DNA from: Spongilla lacustris
Lineage: Eukaryota; Porifera; Demospongiae; Spongillida; Spongillidae
Length of the DNA: 64,000 nucleotides
NCBI GenBank assembly: GCA_949361645.1
Contig: OX442428.1
Coordinates: 7,476,964 to 7,540,963 of the forward strand
Direction of reading: 5' to 3'
Of the stretch, positions 1 through 12,459 are shown one piece after another. The position numbers and the translations under genes were made by a program. The notes beneath the pieces are model-generated. The model had not been told where the DNA came from. It was given only the letters and a program-made list of their open reading frames with translations, and searched no databases. Position 1 is the stretch's first letter; every line of letters begins with the position of its first letter.

Positions 1-325
1 GGGGTCTTGGGTCATGATGCACAACACCTGATCAAGCGCCTATGTGACCAAATTGCAACGAAGTGGGAGAAGTCACATTCTGAAGTAATGGTATGGGTTC
101 GTGCTAGAATAGCTTTTGCTATTTTTACCTTTGCAGTGCTTGCGTGAATCTAGGGTTAAATGGAGAAGTGGACATGGTATGGAGGACGGAGCAGGCCTAC
201 CCCATTTTCCTTGATGTCACTGTGGTTTTACAAGTGTTCATTTCACAGAAGTATTTTTGTCTAAGTGTGCATGTGTATTTAATTGCTTGTTGAACTAAAA
301 TATATTATACAATGCTGTGTCCGTA
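1..325. other. Unannotated flank left of the hAT element
   Basis: No coding signal, repeat or RNA gene is recognised here. The sequence leads into the 8-bp target duplication TGTATACC at 326-333. Confidence 0.4.
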
Positions 326-333
326 TGTATACC

Positions 334-530
334 CAGTGATGCCGCGGCCAGCTTTATTCGATACGGTCACGTTCCCGGCTGGCCGTACTTCCACTAAACG
401 GTCACGTTCACGGTCACTAACAAGACCGTGTATTGTTTATACGGTCACGATGACGGCTGGCCGTCAAGCCGCCAAATTGTAATACGGCTAACGGTCAACA
501 CTTGCTAGTTATTAAAACCCTCAACGAATT
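334..530. repeat. Left subterminal repeats of the hAT element
   Basis: Several copies of CGGTCACG and GGCTGGCCGT in both orientations lie inside the left terminus. The same motifs recur in the right end (3285-3451). Clustered subterminal motifs are the usual transposase binding sites of hAT elements; binding here is inferred. Confidence 0.7.
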
Positions 531-576
531 TAATAGCTAGTTATAACAGTTGAACGTGCACAAAATCAAAACCTAA

Positions 577-3349
577 TTATTTAAAACCTTTGTTGCAACG
601 CAAAAACAACACTGATTCAAGCCTTTCAGGATCCATCCGCCATCTTTTTCTTTCCACAATTATTTTCATCTGGGAGAAGACTCTCTCTGAAGGAGCACTG
701 GACGCAGGTATAGCCAGATCTTTGCGAGCCAGTTTAGCAATGTTAGGAAATTTTTCTTCATTATCACTCCACCATTCCATTATGTTATTCACCCTCCAAT
801 TAGTCATAGGCAATGACATGTACTCCCTGAATTCGTCCATCAACCTTTCCCTCAAACTTTTGGCCATCACTGCCCCTCCATCTTCTATGACATCATGCTG
901 CTGTGTAAAAATAAAAACAACCCAGATTGATGTGAACTACTGTAAATGCATGTCTTACTACAAACCTCAAAGTCAAAGAATGAATCCAGAGCGATTGTAT
1001 GCACAGTGTTCTCCCCTGAAGATTCCCCTATATTTGCTGTATCTGCATCAGCCACATTCATAAGCTCATCCACAAATTGCTCTATAGCTTCTTGCTTGTC
1101 TCGAGCAGGCAACCAACTGAGGTTCTTGTGTCCAGGATGCACAAGTGCAGCATCAGTTAAGAGGGCTAACGACAGGTTAAAACGTTTTTTAAAACCATCT
1201 TTGATACTGGCGTAGCAATCGAAGACCTCCTTCGGTAAATCCTTCCATAACACAACATCTAAATGCGGTAAGAAGGGATTTAAAATTTCATAAAATGGTG
1301 TTAAATTCTTAAAATAATGCACATGCATCATTCATGCCTACATATTTATATGCGTTTTATGCATACATAAGTATACCTAAATTCCATGAGGTTGGTGGAC
1401 CTCGCATTTCAAGTGCAACATTAAGAGTAGTCACCTATCTGGATATACTGCACAGAGTAGGGTACTTCTCCCCCTCAAAAAATACTGACATCTCTCTTAA
1501 TGGCTTCAAAAGCTGGCACTATATAAGAAAAACACATAATCATCCTACTTAGAGAGACACACACTTGACATAATTCCTGACCAGTTGCTTTGCTGATGCC
1601 CATTGTCGTTCACTAAGAGTGGGAGAGATGTTGAACTCCCTGCACACTTCCATTATAAATGGCTTTAACCCTAAGCACCGCTCCAACATGTAATATGTTG
1701 AATTCCACCGGGTTGTTACATCTTTGATTAGAGTAAGAGCCACAGAATGAGGAAACAAATTGACACCATCTCTTTCATCTATGAAAAAAAAACATAAATT
1801 CACTGTAGCCAATGAAACTCCCCAACACACCATCTGTCAAAAGGTCCAACATATCTTTGTCAGCTTTGATCTTCGTCTTTTGTAATCGCTTGAGATGTTC
1901 TAAACGTTGAGAACTATTCCTTATTGAGTTTGTCACGTCACGGAACAGTTGGATAAAGTCACGTGTTTGATGATTTGGAACCTGCAAAATAGATAAATTA
2001 TATTGTGCCAGTGAACTGATATTTAATACTTGCCTGTGTTTTGGATGGATCAATAGCATGTTTGACAATAAGATTGAAAGTGTGACATGCACAAGCAGGA
2101 TTCTCTTCAACCACATCCTCATCAAGAAGCTGCTGTACAGCATGCAGCTTTGAAATTTGCACCGTTATCCGTTGTGATGCTATCCAGCCTGGTACCCATC
2201 TGGTAAGTCATCTCAGAGCATTCCTTCAAGAGACTAGCTATGTTCTCAGCAGTGTGAGAATCTGAAAGAAAGGGATGAACATAAAACTGTGCAGAAAGAG
2301 AAAAATCTATTACCATTATCAACCGACAGAGCAAGTACAGCAGACTTCAGTTTCCAGTTGGATTTACCAGCATTCTCTGATGGCACCCTATCGATCCAGT
2401 GACCAGTTACTGCTACAAATGATTCACCTGTAGGCAGTGTCGCACTGTCTGTTGTTAGAGATATAGACGTCGCCCTCTTAACAGAGCTAACAACCTGCAT
2501 GAGAAATAGGAGGAAAAAACGAATTGCTCACTAGAATACACACAATTACAATTACCAGGTCTCTTTTTTCCAAAAATGCTTCATCTTCCAGGGCAGTTGT
2601 TTTGGTACGATGTGGCAGAGTGTATCGACCCTTAGAAATAAAGTTAATGTACTCACGAAACTCAGGAACATCATTAAGTGTGGGTGGAAGGAGGCCTGCA
2701 GAGTGTGCTACGACCATAAGTGCTAATGCATGCTTTTGCTCTTCTTTAGTAAATTGTGGTACAAGATAAGCATCAAGACCTTGTTCCCTTTTTGAACACA
2801 TTGTGGAAGCTGTATGAACATTTGCAGGCTCATCCCTAGATGAGTATATACATGTAGGATAACAATAAAACAGCAATAAAAATTCCACAACCAGGTGAAC
2901 CATCCTCACATTTTGTGTTCTTCGACCAAATGCTTCTTCATTTTACTAGTAGAACCGTCAACGCGGGGTACCCACATGATTCTTTGGGTCTTCTCACAAA
3001 TGGCGCACAGAGCCCATTTCTCATGGCGACGAGACAGCTTAAAATGACTCCATAGCCATGCGTTTACGAACTTTGGGCCAGTCGGGTGGAAGGCAAACTT
3101 CGCTACCGCATCCTCTGGCTTAACCTCCGCGGTCTTCCTTCTCTTTACTGATGACTCAACTACTGCTTTATCAACTGCTTCATCTTCTGCTTCATCTACA
3201 CGATCTACTGTTTCCAGAATTTCAGGTTCCTGTTGCACGCAACAATTGGAAGACATCTTTGACACCAACACGTGGCCGTCCGTGAAAATCCTTGACGGCC
3301 CGGCCAATTTTTGTAAAAAAAATTGACGGCCAGTGATTTTAACGGCCAC
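577..3349 (-). CDS. hAT-family transposase, BED finger type, multi-exon
   Basis: This gene encodes a cut-and-paste transposase of the ZBED/hAT type, read from about 3256 down to 577. The first exon has an acidic N-terminus, then a BED-type zinc finger with C-A-I-C and a distal H-L-V-E-E-H. Around 2250-2500 lies the first catalytic Asp region (SLTTDSATL, TGHWID). Around 2150-2250 is the second Asp in ITTDNGANF. Around 2050-2110 is the CxCHTFNLI box. DVTTRWNSTYYMLERCL lies near 1700. The last exon (577-870) is the hAT dimerisation domain, with IPASSAPSERVFSQ. The pieces lie in successive frames separated by plausible short introns, and I did not resolve every splice site. The best start is the Met before SSNCCVQQE near 3256, because the upstream reading runs into the subterminal repeats. 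I saw no clear disabling stop inside the conserved blocks, so the copy may be functional, but that is unproven. Confidence 0.85.
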
Positions 3350-3451
3350 GTCACGTGATCATTAAGATTGACGGCCACGGTCACGGCCGGGCTGTCTGGG
3401 CCGTCAAATGAAGACGGTCCCGGACGGTCACGACTGGCCGCGGCATCACTG
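3285..3451. repeat. Right subterminal repeats of the hAT element
   Basis: This end has iterated GACGGCC, CGGTCACG and GGCCGT motifs matching the left end in inverted orientation. It finishes in the terminal inverted repeat. Confidence 0.7.
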
Positions 3452-3459
3452 TGTATACC

Positions 3460-3710
3460 ACCGCGTATTTCAAATTCCACCCATATCCCTGGGGCCGACC
3501 ATTGCACTGTTTACATATGTATACCACACAATGCATTCATATAAGCACGTACATTTTCTATTGTTAAAGGAGTATTTTTTGAAGTGTACATAAATATACA
3601 ATGTACTCCCGTGAGTATATAAATCATACCACAGCGTATTTCAAATTCCACACATATCCCACTGTTTACCACATACGTATACTATACCACACAATGCATT
3701 CATGTTAGGA
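3460..3710. repeat. Imperfect tandem duplication beside the hAT target
   Basis: The block beginning with GCGTATTTCAAATTCCAC near 3463 recurs near 3635. Both copies continue into a shared ATACCACACAATGCATTCAT, at about 3520 and 3688. The hAT element landed at the edge of the first copy. No function is assigned. Confidence 0.6.
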
Positions 3711-4860
3711 TATTCTGCACCTACACCTGTAGCTCGCTAGCTGGCTTCGATCTGCAGAAAGAAGTTTCAGCCAGGGAAAAAGAATAATGAAATATACATA
3801 TGTAATATGCATTTCATGCAGCTATAATATTATAATGATGGCGAATATCATCAGTTGCGATTTAACATGAGCTACGTTAGATTCTAGGCCTTCACATTGT
3901 TTTGCACAAAACAAAATAGCTTCAATGATATAATATTCAGGACCGCTCTGTTTGCATCCGCCTGCTGAGGTTGTAGTAGACTTTATTTGGGTCATGTGTC
4001 AATTAGTGCACATGATGTTTTATCAATGCCACTGTTCTCGGGTGCATAGTTGAATTATTTGAATGCCACTGAGGACTCCATGCATCATGATACCAGACCA
4101 AAAAGTGTCACAGATTATACTACATCAGAGCAGCCTTCAGATTATACTAATCAGAGCAGCCTTCTGGACTACCATAGATACAGTAACACAAGAAAGGGAG
4201 AGAAAAATAGTTGTCACGAGCTGCAAGTCTATAGAGCATTTTTGCCTATAGTGAAGGAGAGATGCAGCACTCAAGATACAGTGCTGGACACTTCTATACA
4301 AATTCAGTATATACATTATCATAATTCCACCACTTGTTATATCATGGACTAGGAATATCCAGGCAATAGACCTGTATTTAATGCAAGCCCAACTAAAAGC
4401 TATAGCTATCATTACAAGGTCACAAATCCACTGACACACTGGGTGTGAGACAGTTTACATCCACACATTAATTTGGAAATATACGTTGATTGTAAACAGA
4501 ATTCACTCAACTTTAGCATTAGCATTCAATTTAGTTTGGGGACCTGACTGATAGTTATATAGTCTGGGAACAACTGCATATTGAATTCATTCCTGTCACC
4601 AACTTCAACTTAATGGCAAGCACAATTTCTCCAGCTGCGATACGACCAGATAGCCTCTTAAAATATGTATCCATAAGTGGCATTACAGGAATTATAATAA
4701 GAGGTTGACGTAATAATATTCATGCTAAAAGGTAAACATAAATGACTTCATATAATAGAGGACTGTAACGTCAAAACAGTACATGTACATACAGACCTGT
4801 ACATATTAAAGCCAGTGAGCTTTAGATTCACTTTCGTTATAACTTAATGAAACTGTGTTG
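3711..4860. other. Non-coding stretch, nothing recognised
   Basis: The only structure seen is a two-copy direct repeat at about 4110-4165 containing CAGATTATACTA and AGAGCAGCCTTC. Open frames here have no familiar motifs. Confidence 0.4.
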
Positions 4861-4868
4861 ACATGTAG

Positions 4869-4955
4869 ATGTGGATGATGAGGGGTCAGATTGAGGACCA
4901 GAAGGGCAACACAGAGGCAGCCAGGGATCTGTACAATAAGGCAATAAGTGGGAGT
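4869..4955 (+). pseudogene. PRPF6-like (U5 snRNP factor) exon fragment
   Basis: The translation WMMRGQIEDQKGNTEAARD followed by LYNKAI resembles one helix-turn-helix repeat of pre-mRNA splicing factor PRPF6, which bridges U5 snRNP and U4/U6 in the tri-snRNP. An AG precedes the start of similarity (ACATGTAG then ATGTGG), and a GT-like donor (AAGTGGGAG) lies near the end of it, as for a real exon. Similarity stops there and no neighbouring PRPF6 repeats were found nearby. It may be an isolated exon of a decayed or duplicated gene, or one exon of a gene with very large introns. The identification rests on one repeat recognised by eye. Confidence 0.4.
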
Positions 4956-5551
4956 GGTCTTGGCCTTATCTTGGCACACTTCTCACTTCCACTGTACAAA
5001 GTAACCTCCTATGCATCTTTACACCAAGATAGCCAAAGTTGGGAACACATTGGAAATTGTGCTGAATCCCTAGTAGGTACATGTACAGTTTGGAGCATGT
5101 TCAACTGAAATAGAATTCACAAGCATACATTGGATGGAAGCAAGTGGGGGCTACCAACCATAACGTAAATAAGGATTTCTAAAATTTTCTTTATGTAAGG
5201 AAACACCATGCCTTTTAGAGCAGAGAGCCATGCGGAGGCCCCACCCTCACTTACAACATCCTTGGAATATAAAATAGAGCTTCAAAGGTTATCAAATAGA
5301 TTTTCAAACTGAGCATTTAAGGCAATGTGCTGAATAATACAGGTAATAATGAGCTGCCCAATAAATAAGTACATACATAGAATCAAGTGGTATGATAACC
5401 AACATGTTGATTGCATATTGCAGAAAACCAGTGGTCCAACTAACAGCATTCAGTCATTGTTGCTGCAACATCTACAGCATCTAGTATGGAAGACAATCCT
5501 TGCGGCTCTAACAATGAGAGTTGTAACATCGCCGCAAGTTTGCTCAATTAA

Positions 5552-5790
5552 GTGTGTGATGGAGCCAGGCTTACAGCCTTATCAGGAGAGCACTTGAAGT
5601 ACAATACACCAAATGTTAGTGACAACATTTGCCTAGGTGTAGTTGGGAGATTTTTTGGTGTGGGAAAATCCTTCTTTGATGTCAAGATTTTCAATCTATC
5701 AAAGAGAACAAACCTCAACCATGATGTTACAATACAGGAAGTTGAACATGGTTGCTATCTTCACTTGCTTTTCAACATACATGTATGGTG
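5552..5790 (+). pseudogene. Decayed retroelement-associated nuclease-like fragment
   Basis: The frame contains LSGEHLKYNTPNVSDN, then GRFFGVGKSFFDVKIFN, then IQEVEHGCYLHLLF. This resembles a conserved block seen near the end of many reverse-transcriptase-bearing proteins in cnidarians and sponges, with the pattern G-F-W-G, F-F-D-V-R-V-F-N and a later V-E-H-G-x-F. No reverse transcriptase domain is visible upstream, and the frame degrades on both sides, so this is a remnant. The family assignment is from memory of the motif. Confidence 0.4.
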
Positions 5791-5829
5791 GGTTGGGCCC
5801 TGGCCTGTAGCCACTGTCGTGTGCTGACA

Positions 5830-6577
5830 AGAAAGTACAGCTATATAAAATGTTCTTACTTTGAGTAAAAAAATAACCTTTCACTTAGTAATGTTCTTTC
5901 AATTAAGTTTTTCACATGACCACCCACCTAATGTAGCATCTGACATTTCACTTGTCTGTCAGTCTGTTTGGCCATTGATCAGTTTCAATCTTACTTACTT
6001 TGCCCACTTGCAATGCTCATAATTTAAATATCTGCATAGTTTCTTGAGTGAACAATAATGTAGATGTATTACATTATATTGTAACCAAGCTGGCCCAGGG
6101 GCATCTCAATGGAGTTGGCCACATCTGATTTGGGGTGTCCCCACAGCCCATGTGATGCAAGCCTCCCCTCATTTGGAGTGAAGCTTGTTAACGATAAGTT
6201 GTACTTTCCAACCAGAGATAATTTTTCTGCCCAGATGCACATTACCTCTTGTCCTCATGGCAGTTACAAGGTTGAATAAGGCGGAAAGTAATAATATAAT
6301 TTTTTTAATGCTACACATTGCTATGCCGTACATTTTTTTTTCTTGTGTAATATACCATCATGGGGATTTAAAAATTAGGGGAAAGATAACAGTTCAAACT
6401 ACAGTAGTCATGCAGCAGGCTATTGAAACATCCCCACCTCACTGGCAGTTGGCAAACTAAGAAACAAAAATGTTGCTTTAATTAAGGTGTAAAATCATTG
6501 AAATCCACATAATTTACATCTGACACCACCAAATCACTCAAACATTTGGAAACTATCTATAACAATATACATTGTAA
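5830..6577. other. Non-coding stretch before lectin copy A
   Basis: The part from about 6410 to 6577 is the 3' flank of the lectin gene; a homologous flank recurs at 13936-14100. Nothing else is recognised. Confidence 0.45.
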
Positions 6578-9154
6578 TTACATGTCATCTTTAGTGATGT
6601 TCACACATCTACCGACCAAATAAGGATATTTCACAGATGCAATACTTCCATCGTCCTCCTCCTTCTTCCACATCTGATCTTCTCCACCATTGGAGTTGCT
6701 AACAAAACATTTGGGATGTCCTCCTCCATCAACCTGATAGGTGAGCACCTTTCCATGTAGCCATGAAACAACTAGATAGTGTTCATTGGACAGGGGGTGG
6801 AGGTACCACTGTTGGCTATCAGTGGGTGGGGCAGCTTTGGGATTGAAGACAGCAGCTGCTCCATTGGCTTTGCTGACAGAACCATTGGCTTCATGCTCCA
6901 GGTCAAGTACACCATCATCAGTGTGATGTTGGATGTAGTATGTGGAACACTGCTGCATATAAAGATGTATCAAATTAATAGCCAATCACACGTACCCAAT
7001 GTGAATTTACATTGTACATGGTTTCAGGATGAAATTGAAACTATGTACTTGTACATCTACAACGGTCATATCCAACAGTCGGCAGTAATTCTGTTTAGTT
7101 CATTATCATTGATATGTGCACACAATGTCCATGTAAGAAAAATAGTGATGAATAACATTATTTGAATTTGTACACACTGATCTCTACAATGAACCGACCA
7201 CTACTGAACACAAACAGATAAATCAGTTGATACCAATGTTTTGTCACAACTGTGATCATTGTCTAATTAAAATGCAAACTTACATTCTTAATGTTGAAAC
7301 ACACACGATCCACATTACCAGTTGATATGAAATCAGTGAGGAAAAGTGCATGGCTTCCAGGCGCAGGCGTCTTAAAAAGCACTTTTTTCAATTTCTTGGA
7401 CACAATGTAGGAGCCATCTCTTTTCCAATGTTGGCTTTCATCTTCATCATTACGTTCAGCACCCTTCACTTTCAGACCCTCTGCACCACCTTTACAGTAT
7501 AAAGCTTTTCCATTTAACTTTGAAATAATCAAAAAACATCCATTCAAGTGGCCATGTAAATATTCAATGTACCATTGTTGGTCATCAGTAGATTGAGATG
7601 TGTAGTGTGTGCCTGCAACAATGGCTGTATCTGTTATTTGGATATATCTATTGCACTCAGTACAGCTTTTGCTGTCATGACCGATAGGAAATGATGCCTT
7701 ATAACATTTCTTTTGGCATTCAATGTAGTAGATTGGAACAATCTGTGAATATACATGTAAGAGCAATAATACATGATGAATTCATACTTGTATCAATTAG
7801 ATCAGTAAGCATGCAGAAATACAAGATTTTCTAGTACAGGGTATTTACCAACATATGTAAAATGGGCAGCAATAGTTAGGTTGAATATTGTATGAAATTA
7901 TTAAAGCTTGGAGATAGACCTTATAATTAGCGGGAACGATAGATTATTGTAAATTAAACCATGCATATGCATAATTTGCAGCAACACAGCGTTTGAAAGT
8001 TAACCAAGGAGCTGCATTTGCTGGCATTGCAGAACAAGATAAAAAGAATTTCACACAAAATGTGTACAATATACTGCAATACTTGAGGACCAATTTTGTG
8101 ATTTACGAGCACTTCAGTGAAGAAAAAGAACTGCTATCTGCAATGAAGTATTAGAATGTGCTCAACATTATCATGTAATTCCATGCAGCACCCAACAGGA
8201 ATGGGAGAACCTTCATTTCTTGTCTGATCAGTACAATAGACAAAGTTATAATCCAACAATGTTATAGCTATTATCTACTAAATCTGCACTGATAGCTCTC
8301 ACATTGCCATTGCCTGTCAGAATGCTGATGCAGATCAGATAAAGGTTTCAGTTGTGTGCATAGAGTAAAAACAGAAATGAGAATGACGTTTTTGGTCAGA
8401 ATATCTGTTGAAGGACCTGATGACTTTGACTCATTTAATATAGCCATTCAGAAACAATCGAGCTTAAGGCATTGCAGAATGCTATGATGCCAGTACTAAC
8501 AAGTGCATTATGCAATTTTTATTGATGTGATAAATACAGGTACATGTACACTTATGAGTGTGAATGATTGGGTCCACTCTCTCATGCTGCTGCTCTTGTC
8601 TGCAGACATATGTACACATATACAGTAAGAACAGGACATTAATTACATTGAAAGTCTGTAGAAGTGCAAATTCAAATTTTTGTACATGTATTTCAACATG
8701 TGATAATGTGCGACACGGTACCATATTTCCACCCACATCATAACCTCATCATGTTATTACAAGGACTTACAATTGGCCTTTCATTAAACATCTGGCTCAT
8801 GTCATCCTTCTTCATCCCATAGAGGACTACTGGATACCCAGGTTCTCTGTGACCTCCAGAGATGCCCAACACATAGTTCTCTCTTGGGACAGACCTTATA
8901 TGGTCTCCATCCTTCTTCCATAGTACACTGTCCTTAGAAGGCTTCTCACCACTCTCACAGGACAACACTTTTCCATTCAGTTTGGAGACAATCAGAAATG
9001 TACCATCATCTGATTGGTTAATCAGTTACCACTGTTGGCAGTCATGAGGGGGATGATTCATCCTATCATTGATGACAACATGGTGACCATCTGCATTTAG
9101 TTCCAATACACAACCATTCAACTTGCTCACGATGTAAATGGGATTGCAGTATGA
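6578..9154 (-). pseudogene. Triple beta-trefoil (ricin B-like) lectin exons, copy A, with premature stop
   Basis: Three phase-0 exons read on the minus strand: 8771-9154, 7284-7742 and 6578-6949. Each encodes about one beta-trefoil lectin domain of the ricin B type, with Q-x-W signatures (QQWYIEY and SQHWKRD in exon 2; QQWYLHP and DQMWKKE in exon 3). Such domains bind carbohydrate in other proteins; the ligand here is unknown. Exon 1 contains an in-frame TAA (plus-strand TTA at 9026-9028), exactly where copy B has a Tyr codon after QQW. One base change inactivates the first domain. Exons 2 and 3 stay open with proper splice sites (AG before ATTGTTCC, AG before TGTTCC). The last exon ends in KDDM. 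Copy A is therefore a probable pseudogene, though exons 2-3 alone could still be translated. Confidence 0.78.
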
Positions 9155-9159
9155 CTAGA

Positions 9160-10040
9160 AGGATGAAGTAATGTCATAAGAGATACGATACAGTGTAACC
9201 TGTCCAAAGTGGTCACCTGTGGACCAAGAATAATGACCTTTGCAGACAGGTAGCCGACTTACTCAGAACCCTGTATAAAATGGCTATGTGTTTTTGATAT
9301 TTGTACAAAAGTCACACGTTCTGAATATTCATTTATCATATGTATTAAATTATTCTATTACATGTATAAATGTTTGGTGGTGAAGTGGGTATGCACTTGT
9401 AGTCTGCAGTATTGAGTTGGATATTTATCGCGAAGTAAAAAGTGTTGTTCTTGGACTCAGCATAGAGATTCTATGAAGTTAATTCCTTGCATGTTAACGG
9501 AAAGTCACATCTCGCAACAACGGAAAGTCACACCTCGCAACAACAGAAAACTTGTCACACTTTACCGCTTTCATTTATCGATATCGATCTGGATCGGCCT
9601 TCTTGGATCACCAAATGAATTTTACTGATGAAAGCGAACTTTCCCAATTCCATGTGCCTTGTTTTCCGTTGCTGTGAGGTGTGGCTTTCTGCTGATGCTG
9701 TAAAATGTTTTTCTCATTCATAGATCGTTACATTTTATTGGCTGTGCGCACTTCGCGTTACATCGTTAACACTTACTGAGAGGTAGGGAGTCGTCCATAT
9801 CTTTAGTTCTTTTGGTTTTGCTGTCTTATTTCTGATGCGCTCCAAATACGCAGGAGAACATCTGTAAGCATTTTTGGTGTGAAAGATATATTTAGTATTC
9901 TCAAGACGCATCGCACTATATCCATAGCCCTTTATGTGTGAGGTAAATTAAAGCTTAATGCAGGTGAATGTTCATCACAACGTTGTGGAGATGAACATCT
10001 GAGCTAGTGCACCCTCCTCCCCAGGATAACAATAACTTAC
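9160..10040. other. Spacer between lectin and FN3 parts of copy A
   Basis: No coding exon is recognised, and the second tail exon present in copy B is missing here. A repeated GGAAAGTCACA..CTCGCAACAAC motif occurs two to three times at 9498-9555. An inverted, looser version (GTTTTCCGTTGCTGTGAGG) is at about 9660, so a small decayed inverted-repeat element is possible. Confidence 0.4.
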
Positions 10041-11360
10041 AAAGTAACAAGCTGCTCTTCTTGAACTGATGGTAGAGAAGAGTTTAATAGTAATAAGATA
10101 GCATGAGCTGAGTGTAGATGGTTCCCCTCCTCCTTTGAAATCCTTATATCCATCAGGCACATGCCATGCACAATTTTCATGCAGTTATGTACCAGTATAC
10201 CAGTATATCATATCTTACCATAAACATTTTCCCTGTGATGACTGCACAGCCAATAGAACATTATTGCCACGGTTACTGAAAATATCACAATGGGTATACC
10301 AAGACCAACTCCAACACCAAATCCAACTGAAACTGAAGAAATTAAAAAAAAAACTGTATGGTGAATGTGGAAATGTGTTTTTAAAAACATAGTCAGTATT
10401 AATTCACTATGCTGTAAAATTATGCAGCAACTGAAAATTAACTGTATCCCATAATTTTGCAGCTTGGAGCATTAAGATAACAGGTATGTAGTTTAATAAC
10501 CTTTGGAGGAATAATAATTTTTCATGTCAGGCTAGCTTGGGTGGTATACAATAGCTCAATTGTATGAAAGCTTCAATTTTCAACTATTATGGACATTGAA
10601 GTGTACTGGAACCGGCTGAGATATGAAATGGATTAGAGGATGTGATCAATGCAGGGTGGAAGGTGTTTTGAGAGGTTATTAGTAATAATTGGTTAGAAGT
10701 ACTCTTCACAATGTGTAATATCTTTGAGATGATTCAATTTGCCCCTACCATGTACTGGGTCACTCCAAGGTCCAACTCCTCCCCCATTGATGGATGCCAT
10801 GGTTACAGTGTACAAGGCACCTGTTGTCTTCGCATTTTGGTTATAGACACAATCTGATCCAAGGCAGGAGTCCTTGGCCAGAGGGGAGGCTGTGACATTG
10901 TACCCTCCTGATGAAGACATTATCTGGTACCCAGTGACATTACCACCCTGAAACATAAGTGTTTCATGTATGGTACACAACATGTTACTACAGTAGTGAC
11001 ATACCACAGCTGTCCAAGTGATGGTCAGTTGGGTGGTTGTATCCAATAGTACCTGCTGCACCCTAATGTTTTTAGGGAGGAGGGGCACTGGGGAGGGGAC
11101 TGGAGGTAAAACCATGGCAACACATGTTGGTACACTAACATGTAGCTGTGTTTACATATGTGGTGGCATATCCAGCACAGTTGATGGCCACCACTGCTAT
11201 GGAGAAGAGGGTATCACTGGGCAAGCCAGCAAACTGTGTGGATGTCAGATTAGTTGAGTTACTGATTTCTGCCCCCATCAGAGTGATGTTGTAGTAGGTG
11301 GGGCCACCTCCATAGGATGCCAGCATATACGAAACTGGCAGGCAATCTGGTACCATGCTT
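10041..11360 (-). pseudogene. FN3/transmembrane receptor exons, copy A, 5'-truncated
   Basis: Minus-strand exons are: partial FN3-1 (about 11340-11140), FN3-2a (11099-11005), FN3-2b (10947-10749), transmembrane exon (10332-10219) and short tail exon (10065-10041). Splice sites and phases match copy B except at the 5' side. There, FN3-1 loses its Pro-rich start and diverges (MVPDCLPVSYMLASYGGG). The signal-peptide and Ig exons are absent, and so is the 33-nt linker exon. The transmembrane exon encodes VGFGVGVGLGIPIVIF followed by FYWLCSHHRENVY. It lies directly upstream of lectin copy A, in the same order as copy B. Loss of the 5' end makes it a probable pseudogene. Confidence 0.72.
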
Positions 11361-11860
11361 CATTAGACCACTCTGGATCACCAGCTACTTATCAGGATCA
11401 CCCCGGCTGCACTGACATATCATACACAAAGACCTCTATCACAACTAAAGTGTTGTATGTGTATGTGTGTATATATAGGTTTATATTAAGTTTATAAACT
11501 TTACATGTGTATGCGTTGTATGGTTTGGTGATGCATGCATTGTCAGGCTTGTGTACCCATGTGACTGAGAGGTCACATACCTTGTGTATAAATGTTCTGT
11601 GTAGCTGTACATCTACATACATGAAAATTGTTATTGTGCCTGGCTGTCACTGGGTATGGTAAAACTAACAAGCTTTCACATTGATGATACTCAGTAGTCT
11701 AAAAAGATTATAAAATAAAAATCTTACATGTACTGCTATCCTATGTAAACAATAGCACAAAAGGAGGTCAGTGCATTCTAGTTGTGAAAACTGTTAGTGG
11801 TCAAAGCCTGACCTTGCCCTTTCAATAAATATTCATTAGGTGAAGGTATAACAGTTTTCA
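11361..11860. other. Non-coding stretch
   Basis: No convincing exon lies upstream of the truncated FN3 copy. The region is AT-rich with GTATGTGTGTATATATAGG-type low complexity. Confidence 0.4.
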
Positions 11861-11861
11861 C

Positions 11862-12300
11862 ATGGCTTCCGTTTGTAATTCTTTTTCTAAAGAGAAAACA
11901 TGTAATTTATATAGCATACTGGTGGAATATAAAGCTAGCCTTGAAACAGATGAGCTAAATAATACCCATCCATGGTTAGCACAAGAGATCTGTACTAGAT
12001 CTGCACATGCTGCTGTTAGTGAAGCTAGTGCAGATGCATTGCACAAAAAAGCAGGTGAATTTTAACATAATATTTGTGCTATTGATGCAATTAAAATTAA
12101 AATGCAGATTATGACATTCTAGCTGCTAGTTCAGAGTATGTTGCCTCTTACAACCACACAATGCAGCTTGGTGCTATACCAGTAGACCTGAACGATAGGT
12201 ATATAATGGCAGACGAGATAGGAGACAGGCATCATAACAGCATGTGTCCACTAAAATGGAAATGCACAAATGAGTGTCGGCTGCTCACTAATAGAAGTTG
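11862..12300 (+). pseudogene. Helitron-type protein N-terminal region, broken copy
   Basis: Frames on the plus strand give THPWLAQEICTRSAHAAVSE, then after frameshifts ASSEYVASYNHTMQLGAIP and CPLKWKCTNECRLLT. The first block is nearly the same as one at 61425-61500, beside a Pif1-type helicase fragment. The K-W-x-C-x-x-E-C block resembles a motif that I associate with N-terminal parts of Helitron-type polyproteins in sponges and cnidarians. At least two frame changes and a stop after KKAGEF show it is not functional. The family name is an inference. Confidence 0.45.
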
Positions 12301-12459
12301 TATTGGGGACAAAGGTACTATTTCAAAAATGCATAGAAGATGTTTGAGCTGGGCTGGACAGGTGCATTATTATAGCATTTTGCAATGAGACTCGCGCTTT
12401 AGTGAGTACCCTATTTACTTTGAGTTCTGAACATGCTCCAGCTGCACATACTACTACTA

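Larger units (their letters stand above)
334..3451 (-). mobile_element. Complete hAT DNA transposon with 8-bp target duplication
   Basis: The element starts CAGTGATGCCGCGGCCAG and ends with the inverted copy CTGGCCGCGGCATCACTG. It is flanked on both sides by the 8-bp direct repeat TGTATACC (326-333 and 3452-3459), the target duplication length typical of hAT transposons. Length is 3,118 bp. A hAT transposase is encoded on the minus strand, from a BED finger near the right end to a dimerisation domain near the left end. Both ends and both target copies read as exact, so the insertion looks fairly young. Confidence 0.93.
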
